A stretch of 64,000 bases of DNA, from positions 310,001 through 374,000 of the forward strand of contig CAWIMS010000006.1 of assembly GCA_963837285.1 (NCBI GenBank). The letters run 5' to 3'. Source of the DNA: Planosporangium sp963837285. Lineage in GTDB: Bacteria > Actinomycetota > Actinomycetes > Mycobacteriales > Micromonosporaceae. Made by a program: the position numbers and the translations under genes. The notes beneath the pieces are model-generated. The model saw only the letters and a program-made list of their open reading frames with translations. It made no database searches and had not been told where the DNA came from. Below, one piece after another: positions 8,958 through 17,652 of the stretch (positions are counted from its first letter, which is position 1; every line of letters begins with the position of its first letter).

Positions 8958-10309
8958 GACGGCTCCGCCGGCAGGTCCAGGCGGAACCGGGCGCCGCCAC
9001 CCGGTCGGTCCAGGACCACCACCGTTCCGCTGTGCGCCGCGGCGTGCTGCGCCACCAGGGCCAGGCCCAGGCCCGCACCCCCGTCGTCGCGGCGGGCATG
9101 GGCCGTGCGACCGCGGACGAACCGGTCGAAGATCACCGCCTTGTCGGCCGGGCTGACACCGGGACCTTCGTCGTCGACCTCGATGACATACCGGCCAGCC
9201 GGGTGGCTGACCCGTACCGCGACGGGCCCACCGCCGTAACGCACGGCGTTGTCGAGCAGGTTGCCGAGGGCCTGTTCGATCCGGCGCCGGTCGACCAGCC
9301 ATCGCGTCGACCCGTTCGGGTCGACGTCCACCAGTTCCACCGGCAGACCGCGCGCCCGGCATGCGCGGCGGGCCAGATCGGCGATGTCGACTGGCTCGCG
9401 TTGCGGGGGCTGGTCGCCGCGGGCGAGTTCGATCAGGTCGTCGACGAGTGACTGGAACCGTTCGATCTCCTCCACCACGAGACCGGCCGCCGTCGCGGTG
9501 GGCGCGTCAAGGCTGGCGCCCCGGGCGGCGAGCACGCTAGCGGAGGCAGCCAGCGTCTGCAGCGGGGAGCGCAGTTCGTGACTGACGTCGGCGGCGAACC
9601 TGCGGTCACGCTCCACGCGGTCGGCGAGCCGGTCCACCATGCCGTTGAACGACGTCGTGAGCCGGGCGAGATCCGGTTCGAGCGCGGGGTCGAGGCGGGT
9701 CGAGAGGTCACCGGCGGCGATACCCTCCGCTGCGTCCGCCACCGACCGCAACGGTCGGAGCACGTACCGTGCGGCGTACCAGCCCAGCCCGGCGAAGGCG
9801 ACCGCGGCCAGCGTCGCCACGACGGTGAGTACCCATCCGAGTACACGCAGGGTTTGATCCAGCTCGCGCAGTGAGTCGATCTCGTACAGGGCGGTCCCGG
9901 CCGGCAGCGGAATGCCGACGACGAGCGCGGGTACGCCGTCGACCCGGACGCGTTGCATGCCGGGCCGCCCGTGATCGACCATCTGTTCCAGGCCACGCGG
10001 GACCGCTGACGTGACGCCGAGATCGGCGGTGCGGGCGTACCACCGGCCGTCGCGGTAGAGCAGCGCCCGGCGGCTACCGCCGGTGTCCAGGGTGCGCAGC
10101 AGCTCCACCATGTCGGGGTTCTGCGCGGTCAGTCCGTCGCGGACAACTCTCGCGTCGAAGTTGGCGGCGCGGACGCTGGTGCGTTCCCGGCCGGCGAGCA
10201 GGAAGCCGCGGGTCACCTGGTAGGAGATGACCGCCGTCGAGGCCGACAGCAGCAGGGCGCCGGCGGCGAACCCGCCGACCACCCGTACACGAAGCCCGGT
10301 GCGCCTCAT
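8954..10309 (-). CDS. Sensor histidine kinase (HAMP/HisKA)
   Basis: 451 residues from the ATG at 10309, which overlaps the regulator stop (ATGA). A first membrane helix lies near 10-30 and a second near 165-185, enclosing an extracytoplasmic sensor of about 130 residues. A HAMP segment (RYVLRPLRSVADAAEGIAAG) follows. The HisKA box FAADVSHELRSPLQTL carries the phospho-accepting His near 245. The ATPase domain has the N box QALGNLLDNAVRYGG, the G1 box VDDEGPGVSP and the G2 box GAGLGLALV. It would autophosphorylate in response to an envelope signal and pass the phosphate to Asp52 of the adjacent regulator. An upstream open extension to 10501 is simply the regulator gene in another frame. Signal unknown. 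Confidence 0.93.
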   Translation of the reverse strand: MRRTGLRVRVVGGFAAGALLLSASTAVISYQVTRGFLLAGRERTSVRAANFDARVVRDGLTAQNPDMVELLRTLDTGGSRRALLYRDGRWYARTADLGVTSAVPRGLEQMVDHGRPGMQRVRVDGVPALVVGIPLPAGTALYEIDSLRELDQTLRVLGWVLTVVATLAAVAFAGLGWYAARYVLRPLRSVADAAEGIAAGDLSTRLDPALEPDLARLTTSFNGMVDRLADRVERDRRFAADVSHELRSPLQTLAASASVLAARGASLDAPTATAAGLVVEEIERFQSLVDDLIELARGDQPPQREPVDIADLARRACRARGLPVELVDVDPNGSTRWLVDRRRIEQALGNLLDNAVRYGGGPVAVRVSHPAGRYVIEVDDEGPGVSPADKAVIFDRFVRGRTAHARRDDGGAGLGLALVAQHAAAHSGTVVVLDRPGGGARFRLDLPAEPS

Positions 10310-10983
10310 CGTTGCAGCTTGTAGCCCATGCCGCGAACGGTGACCAGGTACCGCGGCGCCCGCGAATCCTCCTCGATCTTCTGCCGTAGCCGCCCGACAT
10401 GGACGTCCACCAGCCGCTCGTCGCCGAACTCGTACGCCCAGACCCGGTGCAACAGTTGCTGCCGCGACAGCACCTGTCCAGGGTGTTCGGCCAGCTCGCA
10501 CAACAGCCGGAACTCGGTGTAGGTCAGCGCCACCGGTTGTCCATGCAGCCGGACCTCGCCGCCGTCCGGCATGATCTCCAGGTCGCCGAAGACGAGGATG
10601 GACGGCCGGGCCGCCGGGGCCATCCGCGCCCGCCGGCGCAGCGCCCGCAGCCGGGCCGACAGCTCCTTCACCGCGACCGGCTTGACGACGTAATCGTCGG
10701 CGCCGGCTTCCAACGCGGCCACGATGTCGTGGGTGTCGTCGCGGGCGCTGATCACGACGATGGGTACGTCGTCGTCACGGCGCAGGGCGCGGATGCACTC
10801 GAAGCCGTCCATGCCCGGCAGCATCAGGTCCACCAGCACGGTGTCCGCCGGCTCCGAGCGCTGCATGTCCAGGCCTTCCTCGGCGCTCGCCGCGGCACGG
10901 ACGGCGTACCCCTCTTCCGAGAGCGCAAGCTGCAGCGACAGCCGGATCCGGTCGTCGTCCTCGATCATCAGCACGTCCGCCAC
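10306..10983 (-). CDS. OmpR/PhoB-family response regulator
   Basis: 225 residues, GTG start at 10983 because it opens the receiver domain directly (MADVLMIEDDDRIRL). Acidic pocket residues near 9-11, phospho-accepting Asp52 in LVDLMLPGMDG and Lys101 in VVKPVA are all present. Residues 125-225 form a winged-helix DNA-binding domain (TYTEFRLLCELAEHPGQVLS, then RLVDVHVGRLRQKIE and VRGMGYKL). It is the first gene of a regulator-kinase-lipoprotein operon with start-stop overlaps throughout. A direct repeat at 11045-11064 in its own promoter has the 11-bp spacing typical of this family and suggests autoregulation. It somewhat resembles CseB and MtrA, but assignment needs a phylogeny. Confidence 0.93.
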   Translation of the reverse strand: MADVLMIEDDDRIRLSLQLALSEEGYAVRAAASAEEGLDMQRSEPADTVLVDLMLPGMDGFECIRALRRDDDVPIVVISARDDTHDIVAALEAGADDYVVKPVAVKELSARLRALRRRARMAPAARPSILVFGDLEIMPDGGEVRLHGQPVALTYTEFRLLCELAEHPGQVLSRQQLLHRVWAYEFGDERLVDVHVGRLRQKIEEDSRAPRYLVTVRGMGYKLQR

Positions 10984-11044
10984 CCTCGCATCATGCTCCT
11001 GTCAGCGTCGCAGCACCCAGAAGCCGTGGCCGCGTCCCAGGTTC

Positions 11045-11064
11045 GCTGTCATACGGCTGTCATA
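11045..11064 (-). promoter_or_regulatory. Direct repeat, 11-bp period, probable response-regulator site
   Basis: GCTGTCATA occurs at 11045-11053 and again at 11056-11064, exactly 11 bp apart, in the divergent region between the response regulator and the STAS gene. OmpR-family dimers bind head-to-tail repeats with this spacing. The second copy also lies in the palindrome GTCATATGAC. Confidence 0.5.
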
Positions 11065-11110
11065 TGACCGCGAGACCGTCGCCACATCCGCGACAGAGGC
11101 TGGCTGCAAG

Positions 11111-11143
11111 GGATCCGCCGACACCCGGATCCGCCGACACCCC
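11111..11143. repeat. 16-bp tandem duplication
   Basis: GGATCCGCCGACACCC is present twice in direct tandem (11111-11126 and 11127-11142), just before the ribosome site of the STAS gene. Probably a slippage duplication; it could alter the length of the 5' leader. Confidence 0.8.
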
Positions 11144-11154
11144 GGAGATGACCG

Positions 11155-11595
11155 ATGCAGCCAGCCGCCGACGAACCCATGATGCCGCTGATCGAGATCG
11201 TCGTGTCGGACCCGCTCGATGCCGTGGCGATACGGCGGCTGGGCGGGCTCTGCCGCGATGTGGTCGCCCTACGGCCGGCCGAACTCGTGGTCGATTTCAG
11301 CGCGTGCCACGTTCTCAACGCGTCGGTTATCGACCTGTTGATGTCGGTCCACCGCCGGCTCTGGGCGGTGGGCGGCCGGCTGACGCTGAGTGGGCTGTCG
11401 CCCCGGCTGTACCGCAACCTCGAGCTGGCCAGGGTGGACCGGGTCCTGAACACGACCACCACGCGGCCGGCACCGACGCTGCCCTGCCCGAAGCACCGGG
11501 CCACGGTGACCAGCGATGCGCGACACCCTCGCATCGCGCACGGCCGGCCAGCGGACCGAGGAGGAAGGAACACCACCCATGTACCGCCGCAATGA
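11155..11595 (+). CDS. STAS-domain anti-anti-sigma-like protein
   Basis: 146 residues; the ATG at 11155 has a CGGAG ribosome site about eight bases upstream. Residues 12-95 show the STAS pattern: IEIVVSDPLDAVAIRRLG, then LVVDFSACHVLNASVIDLL, where Ser57 aligns with the phosphorylatable serine of SpoIIAA-type proteins although the usual DSSG is here NASV. The C-terminal 45 residues are basic and look disordered. Such proteins release sigma factors or control phosphatase networks by binding anti-sigma kinases; no partner kinase is adjacent. The 3' end overlaps the next gene by 17 bases. It precedes a PRC-barrel and a stress-protein gene and could be co-transcribed with them. Confidence 0.72.
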   Translation: MQPAADEPMMPLIEIVVSDPLDAVAIRRLGGLCRDVVALRPAELVVDFSACHVLNASVIDLLMSVHRRLWAVGGRLTLSGLSPRLYRNLELARVDRVLNTTTTRPAPTLPCPKHRATVTSDARHPRIAHGRPADRGGRNTTHVPPQ

Positions 11596-11857
11596 GCTGG
11601 TCGGGTACCACGTCGATGCTGTCGGCGGCCCCACCGGCACCGTCGACCCGGCCACCCGCGAGGCGCGCGACCAGTACCTGGTGATCAATGCCCGCCGCTG
11701 GCCGTTTCGGCACCTGGTCGTCGTCCCCGCCGCCGCCGTCAACTGCGTGGATACCCGCGGCCACCGGCTGTGGGTCGAACGTGACCGCGACGCCGTACGC
11801 GCCGCGCCGGCCTTCGACGAGGTCCGGCACGGTCGGGTGGCGCACAGCAACCATTGA
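11579..11857 (+). CDS. Small PRC-barrel-like protein
   Basis: 92 residues from the ATG at 11579, chosen for its very strong GAGGAGGAAGG ribosome site about ten bases upstream; a longer open frame to 11516 has none. The sequence MYRRNELVGYHVDAVGGPTG followed by a DQYLVINARRWPF strand and VVVPAAAVNCVD is typical of PRC-barrel beta domains, which mediate RNA or protein contacts, or sit in photosynthetic and stress proteins of actinobacteria. It lies between the STAS gene (17-base overlap) and the stress-protein gene (13-base gap), so all three probably form one stress-linked operon. Molecular function unknown. Confidence 0.7.
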   Translation: MYRRNELVGYHVDAVGGPTGTVDPATREARDQYLVINARRWPFRHLVVVPAAAVNCVDTRGHRLWVERDRDAVRAAPAFDEVRHGRVAHSNH

Positions 11858-11870
11858 GAGGGTGAGCACC

Positions 11871-12425
11871 GTGGTTCAGCAACAGACTCCCGGCGTCGAC
11901 GCGCGTCCGGACGACATCGGCAATGACATCCGCGTGGGGATCTCGCAGCGCACCGTCGTGTCGTACCCCTGGTACGCCGACGCGGCGGGGGCGGTCGAGC
12001 GGCTTCGGGGCGAGGATTTCCCGGTCGACCGGGCAGCGGTCGCGGGTCGCGGTCTGCGGCCGGTCGAGCAGGCGACGGGCCGGCTGTCCATGGAGAGCGT
12101 CGCAGCGCGCGCCGCCATCTCAGGTGCCATTGTCGGTGCTCTGCTCGGTTGGCTGCTCGGCCTGTTCAACGTGATGACCCCGAGGATCGCCGACGCCTGG
12201 GTGATCGCCATCGCGGCGGTTCTGGGCGCGGTGCTGGCTACCGCGATCGCGCTGATCGGCTACAAGGCCACCGGTGGACGGCGTCAGGTCAGCGCGATCC
12301 GCGCCGTCCAGGCCGAGCACTACGACGTCCTCGTCGACGCTGACCTCGCCGACCGGGCCGCCACCCTGCTCCGGCGCGCCGCATCACGAGCTCGCCCGTT
12401 CCGGCGCACCGCGCCGGACCGGTAG
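11871..12425 (+). CDS. YflT/GSP17M-like general stress protein with two membrane helices
   Basis: 184 residues, GTG start at 11871 preceded by GAGAGGG with an eight-base spacer (GTG at 11862 is a less well placed alternative). Residues 25-65 match the heat-induced stress protein YflT/GSP17M fold: VVSYPWYADAAGAVERLRGE, then FPVDRAAVAGRGLR. Two hydrophobic helices follow near 90-115 and 122-147, joined by a short loop. The C-terminal part (VQAEHYDVLVDADLADRAA) completes the family pattern. Members are membrane-bound and induced by general stress; biochemical role unknown. Last gene before a bidirectional terminator hairpin. Confidence 0.75.
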   Translation: MVQQQTPGVDARPDDIGNDIRVGISQRTVVSYPWYADAAGAVERLRGEDFPVDRAAVAGRGLRPVEQATGRLSMESVAARAAISGAIVGALLGWLLGLFNVMTPRIADAWVIAIAAVLGAVLATAIALIGYKATGGRRQVSAIRAVQAEHYDVLVDADLADRAATLLRRAASRARPFRRTAPDR

Positions 12426-12476
12426 CCTGCGGTGGCGGCGTCGACGGGTCAAAGCCCGCCGTCCCGACTGGATCAC

Positions 12477-12508
12477 ATGCCCGATCTGCGCTTGCGCAGA
12501 TCGGGCAT
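12477..12508. terminator. Hairpin between convergent genes
   Basis: A perfect 15-bp inverted repeat (ATGCCCGATCTGCGC and its complement) separated by TT. It lies 50 bases after the stress-protein stop and 30 bases from the acyl-CoA ligase stop, so it can serve both directions. There is no T-tract, as is common in high-GC actinobacteria. Confidence 0.75.
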
Positions 12509-12537
12509 CTCATGTCCGCCTGGATGGTACGGCTCGG

Positions 12538-14429
12538 CTAGGCCGGCGCCGGTGCGGTGGCCGCTTTCGGTTCGAGTACGCCCGCACCCGGCGCGTCGGT
12601 GTACAGCGCGTCGATCTCGGCGGCGTACTTCTGTGCGACCGGCTTACGGCGCAGTTTGGAGGTGAGGGTGAGTTCGTCCCCGCCCGGCTCCCAGAAGGTC
12701 GGCAGGATCTGGAAGCGCTTGATCTGTTCGGTCCGGGACAGTCTGGCGTTGCCCTCGGCGATCCCCGCCTTGATCCGGCCGACCACGCCCGCGTCGGAGG
12801 CGAGCGCGACGGCGGAAGGCGTCCGGGAGCCCGTGCCGGGTGGCATAGGCGGCTGCGGCCTCGGCGTCCAGCACGGTCAGTGCGGTGTTGTACGGCCGCC
12901 GGTCACCGATGGTGACGATACCGCCGATCAGGGGGCATGCGGCCTTCATGACGTTCTCGATGTGCGCCGGCGACATATTCTTGCCGGCCGCGTTGATGAT
13001 GAGCTCCTTCTTACGGTCGACCACGGTGAGGTAGCCGTCGTCGTCCATGGTCATCACGTCGCCGGTGTGCAGCCAGCCGTCACCGTCGATTGCCTCGGCG
13101 GTCTTCGCCGGGTCCCGGCGGTAGCCCTTCATCACCAGCGGCCCGCGCACCAGGAACTCACCGTCCTCGGCGATCCTGCCCTCCATCCCGGGCAGCAGCC
13201 GGCCCACCGTGCCCAGCCGGTGCTCGCCCGGCGACACCACGCTGGCGACGCAGCTCAGCTCGGACATGCCCCAGACCTCCGCGATCGGGACACCCAGCCC
13301 GTCGAAGAAGGCCAGGACCTCCTTCGGGATCGGCGCCGCACCGGAAACCGCCCACCTCAGCTGGTCCAAGCCCCAGCTTGGCGCGCAGCGTGGACAGGAC
13401 CAGCTGGTCGGCCTTGGCGTACTCGGCGGCCAGCTCTGCGGGCAACTGCGATCCGGACAGGTTGGCGTCGGCCTTGCGCGCAGCGACGTCCAGCGCCCAT
13501 TGCAGTCCCTGCCGCCTGGTCTCGTCCGGCTCGGCCGCCACGCTCGCGAGGATGCCCGCCTTGAGCTTCTCCCACACGCGGGGCACGGCTGCCCAGATCG
13601 TGGGCCGGCAGTCGGCCAGCGCCGCGGCGACCTGCCGTGCGTCGGGAACGACGGTGATCTGCGTGCCCATCGTCTCCTGGAGATAGAGTGCGGCAACCCG
13701 GTCGGCGATATGCGCGGTCGGCAGGAAGGACGTGGTGCGGTCGCCGAATTCCACCGGCAGCACGTCGGCGAGTGCGAATGCCTCGAACAGCAGGTTCTCG
13801 TGGGTCATCTCCACGCCCTTGGGCTCGCCGGTCGTGCCCGAGGTGTAGATCAGGGTGAGCACGTCGTCGGGCTGCACGGCCCGCCATGCCGCCTCGAAGT
13901 CGAAGTCCGGCGAACCGCGGTCGACCAGCTCCGCGAGGGTGATCGTGCCCTCCGGATCGCCGTCGACGCACACCACGTACTCGACCGGAGCCCCGGACCG
14001 CCGGATCCGGTCGACGTACTGCTCCTCGCACATCACGACCTTCGCGCCGGCGTTGGTGAGCACATGGGCCAACTGCTCGGCGGCCAGCGTGTTGTAGACG
14101 GAGAACGATGTGGCACCCAGGTGCTGCGCCCCCACCTCCAGCGGATAGAACTCCAGCCGATTGGCCATCATCAGCGCGACCGTGTCGCCCCGGCCGACGC
14201 CGAGCGCGCTCAACCCCGCGGCGACCGCACGAACCTCATCCGCGTACTCCCGCCAGGTCAGGGTCGCAGTGCCCCCGACCGTGCGCAGGGCAACCGCGTC
14301 CGGCTCCACGGCCGCGGTCCGCTGAAACGCCTCGCAGTACGTTCTGGGCCTCCCCATCCCAGCGCGGCGGACATCAGGTCCGGCCATGTCGGCTCCCACG
14401 ACGGCGGTGGTCCCGCTGCGCGTGTTCAT
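12538..14429 (-). pseudogene. Long-chain acyl-CoA ligase (FadD15-like), two frameshifts
   Basis: Three frames together spell a normal AMP-forming long-chain fatty-acid-CoA ligase of about 625 residues. The N-terminal part (from MNTRSGTTAVVGADM) includes the ATP loop LIYTSGTTGEPKG. After KLGLG the frame changes; dropping one base from the C4 run at 13371-13374 restores KLGLDQLRWAVSGAAPIP, then GWLHTGDV and DRKKELIINAAGKNMSP, including the catalytic lysine region. A second break near 12813-12818 separates ATRHGLPDA from AVALASDAGVV; the protein then ends with LTLTSKLRRKPV. The start may be ATG 14429 or TTG 14435, the latter better spaced from AGGAGG. It would activate fatty acids for lipid metabolism. 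Either a recent pseudogene or two sequencing indels; all catalytic motifs are intact. Confidence 0.85.
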
Positions 14430-14888
14430 GCTCAATCCAAGTCCTCCTGACTCGACCCCCGGACTGTTGTGGACCGGGACCGTTCCAGCATCGGCCTGTC
14501 CACGTGGCCACCGCTTGGGCGAGCTCTGAGGATTCCCTGAGGAACGACCGAGACCGGCCGGCGGTCGGCGTGGGCAACGAATCGCCGGTTCTGTCATCTG
14601 CGTGTCGTCGAGATGGGAGTGACTGGCCGGCCAGGTCGATGCTGTCTCAGCTTTCGCGCAGGAATCCCTCGGCGATTCACCAAGCGCCGTCCGGCGAGGG
14701 TTCGACCATCGGATGAGTCGGGTTCGTCGTGGGCTCGGGTTCGAGGGGGAGGGCAACGAGGATGAGCGAGCGTGGCGGTACCGGCGCGATTGTCGTCGGC
14801 GCGGTCCCGGCCACAGTTGTGGACCCGCTATGAGCGGACGGCCGCCCGGCCGAATCCCTCGCCGACCTGAAGGCCCGGGACGCCGAGG
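14430..14888. other. 459-bp region, possible coding remnants
   Basis: No intact gene. A plus-strand stretch from 14762 reads MSERGGTGAIVVGAVPA, reminiscent of a universal stress protein start, but meets a stop within 25 codons. Another frame then reads AESLADLKARDAEVTRP. These look like broken pieces and cannot be assigned firmly. Confidence 0.3.
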
Positions 14889-16121
14889 TCACTCGGCCAG
14901 GAAGGCGTCGATCTCGGACAGGAACTGTGTCCAGGCCGGTTCGGACGCGGTGAGTAGGTGATTACGGCTGTCGAGCAGCACCAGCCGGCTGTCGGGAATG
15001 AGCGCAGCCAGTTCGCTGGCCTGTGCGGCCGGGACTCGCGCGTCGTGACGGGAGTGGACGATCAACGTCGGGCAGCCGACCCGGTGTGCGATGCCGGACA
15101 CGTCGATGCGGGCGAACTCCTCCAGGAAACGGACCCCGTTGGCAGGCGAGGTCGTCCGCCGCTGAAACGCGGTGAACTCGTCCCACTCCCGCGGGGTGCC
15201 ATCCGGTAGGAACTGGGAGGCGAAGACCCGAAGGAAGCTGGGATCCTGATGGCTCCACCCCACCCGGGCCAGATCCAGATCGAGGGCCGCCGCGTCGTGC
15301 TCGGCGCCGTCCCGAGCCCGGACCTGCCGTCCGCGGGCATAGGCCCCGGCAAGGATCAACCGGTTGACCCGCTCGGGCCGACGTGCGGCGTACGCCACCG
15401 CCACCGCGCCGCCCTGCGAGATACCGAGCAGCGGAAACTGATCGAGTCCCACCGCCTCGACCACGGTCTCCAGGTCGTCGACCCAGTCGTCGAACGAGAA
15501 GCTGGGCACGTCCCAGTCCGACAGGCCACATCCCCGCTCGTCGTAGCGGACCAACTGACGATCGCGGGCAAGGCCGGCCAGCCAATGCGACCACACCGGG
15601 GTCGTCCACTCCAGGTCCAGATGGGTCATCCAGTTGGCCGCCTTGAGTAGAGGCGGGCCCGAGCCGACCGTGGCATAGGCGATACGGGTGCCATCCTCGG
15701 CCCGACAGAACCGGATGATCTGACGGTCCACGCCGGCCGGGCCTCCCGCCGCTGCCGCCTCGACACCGGAACGTTGTCCGGACCCGACAGCGGGGCCGGA
15801 CCGGACCACCGTCACCGGGGCGACGAACTGGTATCCCCGCCGATGCACGGTGCGGATCAACCGCTGCAGGCCGCCGGTGTCCCCGACGGCGAGGCGAACG
15901 GTCCGCAGCCCCGTGGTGAGCGCGGCCTCGCTGACGAATCGGTCGCCCCACACCGCGTCGAGCAGCTCATTCTTCGGCACCACCCGGTCCCGGTTGGCTA
16001 CCAGGTGACACAACAGGTCGAAGGCCCGCGGCTCCACATGGACCAGCTCACGACCCCGGTGCAGCTGATGACCAGCGATGTCCAGTTCGTACTCTCCGAA
16101 ACGGTACGTCTCCCCAGCCAT
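14889..16121 (-). CDS. Winged-helix regulator fused to an alpha/beta hydrolase
   Basis: 410 residues. Residues 1-105 are an OmpR/CadC-type winged-helix DNA-binding domain: YELDIAGHQLHRGRELVHVE, PRAFDLLCHLVANRDRVVPK and RTVHRRGYQFVAPV. A variable linker is followed by an alpha/beta-hydrolase (135-410): RIAYATVGSGPPLL, VRYDERGCGLSDW, nucleophile elbow GISQGG (Ser235), LIVHSRHDARVP (Asp360) and SRNHLL (His388), so the catalytic triad appears complete. The combination suggests a one-component sensor in which ligand binding or turnover in the hydrolase domain governs DNA binding. No receiver or membrane domain is present. It stands alone; the divergent region around 16966-16993, one gene away, has direct repeats that could be its target. 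Ligand unknown. Confidence 0.85.
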   Translation of the reverse strand: MAGETYRFGEYELDIAGHQLHRGRELVHVEPRAFDLLCHLVANRDRVVPKNELLDAVWGDRFVSEAALTTGLRTVRLAVGDTGGLQRLIRTVHRRGYQFVAPVTVVRSGPAVGSGQRSGVEAAAAGGPAGVDRQIIRFCRAEDGTRIAYATVGSGPPLLKAANWMTHLDLEWTTPVWSHWLAGLARDRQLVRYDERGCGLSDWDVPSFSFDDWVDDLETVVEAVGLDQFPLLGISQGGAVAVAYAARRPERVNRLILAGAYARGRQVRARDGAEHDAAALDLDLARVGWSHQDPSFLRVFASQFLPDGTPREWDEFTAFQRRTTSPANGVRFLEEFARIDVSGIAHRVGCPTLIVHSRHDARVPAAQASELAALIPDSRLVLLDSRNHLLTASEPAWTQFLSEIDAFLAE

Positions 16122-16374
16122 CGCCGAAGCCTACAACTCGTGCATGAACTCCCGGGTCTCAAAACCAATACAGGCCGATATTTCGTTGAGCCAGTCCTGA
16201 ACGGCGGCCCTGTACCGGAGATTGAGGCGGCCGGCGGCGCGCCCGAATGGAATCGGGGCGCGGCGAGCAACGCCCTTACCGCTCGCTCGCCGCGCCCGGA
16301 TAAACCATTTCTCCGACCGTTACTCCAACGTCACTTCAGCCGTCGCCGCACCCAAGCCGAGTGACGGCGAAGCA

Positions 16375-16839
16375 TCAGCCCACCACGATGTCGCAGTCGG
16401 CTCGCCCGTGATCGGCGATCGCGGCGAAATCCGCCTGGATGTTGGGGTCGTACGCCTGCGCGCTGATGCTGCGGTCCTTCTTCCCGGGCACCCACTCCTT
16501 GCCGGTTGCGTGCGTCACGTGCGACGCGTCCCAGGTCAGGTCGCAGGTCCAGTGGTACCAGCGGCCCGCGACGTGCGAGTTGTGCGCCCCAGCGGCGATC
16601 CCCCAGTTCCCGTCCTGCCCCACGGTGAACGTGACGGAACCGCTGACTCCCCGGCTGCTGTCGCTCGTGGAGAACACGACGGACCGGCCGTCCGCCGCCA
16701 CGTGCTTGGTGGTGTCGTTGGCGTGTGCGGGGACCGCTGCGAGCAGCGTGGAGCCGAGCGCGGCTCCCGTGGCGATCAGCAGCGCGAGGCCGCGTCGAGA
16801 CCGGATCGGGTGGAACGTCCTGGTGTTGTCGGGTCGCAT
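16375..16839 (-). CDS. Small secreted protein of unknown function
   Basis: 154 residues from the ATG at 16839, supported by AGAAGGG seven bases upstream. Residues 1-41 form a signal peptide with a twin-Arg pair (HPIRSRRGLALLIATGAALG, ending PAHA). The mature 113-residue domain has SVVFSTSDSSRGVSGSVTFT, a WYHWTCDLTW segment and a C-terminal RADCDIVV, leaving two cysteines that could form one disulphide. I do not recognise the family; the beta-rich pattern suggests a small sandwich domain. It is expressed from a long, AT-rich divergent region containing the 16966-16993 repeats. Confidence 0.75.
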   Translation of the reverse strand: MRPDNTRTFHPIRSRRGLALLIATGAALGSTLLAAVPAHANDTTKHVAADGRSVVFSTSDSSRGVSGSVTFTVGQDGNWGIAAGAHNSHVAGRWYHWTCDLTWDASHVTHATGKEWVPGKKDRSISAQAYDPNIQADFAAIADHGRADCDIVVG

Positions 16840-16965
16840 TCTCTGCCCTTCTCTCAAGTGTGCTTCTGATATGGATGCCGGACGCGCGGCGGTATTCGTG
16901 CGGTTGCTTCTCATCCCGGCGCCTCTCGATTATTCGACCCGCCGAATACCAACGCTTGGTGGAAA

Positions 16966-16993
16966 TCTGAGATTTTCTGAGGAGTATCTGAGG
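16966..16993. promoter_or_regulatory. Three TCTGAG direct repeats at 10-11 bp spacing
   Basis: TCTGAG begins at 16966, 16976 and 16987, with a looser TCTGA at 17014, in the divergent region between the secreted protein (start 16839) and the lipoprotein (start 17151). Head-to-tail repeats on one helix face are typical targets of OmpR-like or SARP winged-helix proteins. Confidence 0.4.
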
Positions 16994-17150
16994 GCAATTC
17001 AATCGAGCCGAAATCTGACCAGCTTCTGGCGCGCATCCGATATTTGTCGGCTTGACTCGGAACCTTTTCCAAGCATCATGACATCCGATAGCCGCGCGCA
17101 CGTTTTCGTGATCGGACGGGTAGTGGACAGAGGTCAGCGGAAGGAGAGGC

Positions 17151-17591
17151 GTGCGTGCCCCACGTCCACGGTGTCCCGCCGGTCAGGTCCGGCGGCTGCG
17201 GCTTGGCGTCTTGTTGTCGGTCCTCCTGCTGATCGCCGGCTGCGCTCACCCGCAGAAGACACCAAGGCCGGAGCCAACCGGGCACCTGCCACTCGGCACG
17301 GTGGCCCGCGCACACCTCCGGGATCATCTGGTCATCACCGCCAGTGTTGACCGCGTGCTGGGTGCCGGTTCGTTCGTGATGCGAGACAGTGACCTGCCGC
17401 CGGAAGGGCTGCTGGTGCTGGCGGTCGCCGTACCGGACGGGCTGCGGCCGCCAGTGCTGGTCCTGGTCGACGGGGTGGTCGGGATCTTCCACATCCACGA
17501 CTTCGGGTGGATCGCATTGGCCGATCCGTCGGTCTACCGACCGTACGAGGGGAAGAAGGCGCTGATCGCCGACCGGATACGGCTGTGGTGA
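17151..17591 (+). CDS. Small lipoprotein, function unknown
   Basis: 146 residues, GTG start directly after AAGGAGAGG. A basic N-region and hydrophobic core end in the lipobox LLIAGC (Cys31), predicting a lipid anchor on the outer membrane face. The mature part, TVARAHLRDHLVITASVDRV, GSFVMRDSDLPPEGLLVLAV, VLVLVDGVVGIFHIHDFGW, is beta-rich and resembles short OB-like lipoproteins of actinomycetes, but I cannot name a family. It lies between the divergent secreted-protein promoter and the TetR-SDR unit, transcribed in the same direction as the latter with a 75-base gap. Confidence 0.72.
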   Translation: MRAPRPRCPAGQVRRLRLGVLLSVLLLIAGCAHPQKTPRPEPTGHLPLGTVARAHLRDHLVITASVDRVLGAGSFVMRDSDLPPEGLLVLAVAVPDGLRPPVLVLVDGVVGIFHIHDFGWIALADPSVYRPYEGKKALIADRIRLW

Positions 17592-17652
17592 GTCCGGCCA
17601 ACGGGGCAGCGTAGGTCGAGCGTGGGGCGCACACCCCGATGTTGCACCCTGA

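Noticed and set aside
14677..14961. Small open frames on both strands between the ligase and the hydrolase-regulator
   Set aside because: No ribosome sites, biased composition; at best broken remnants, so not called as genes.
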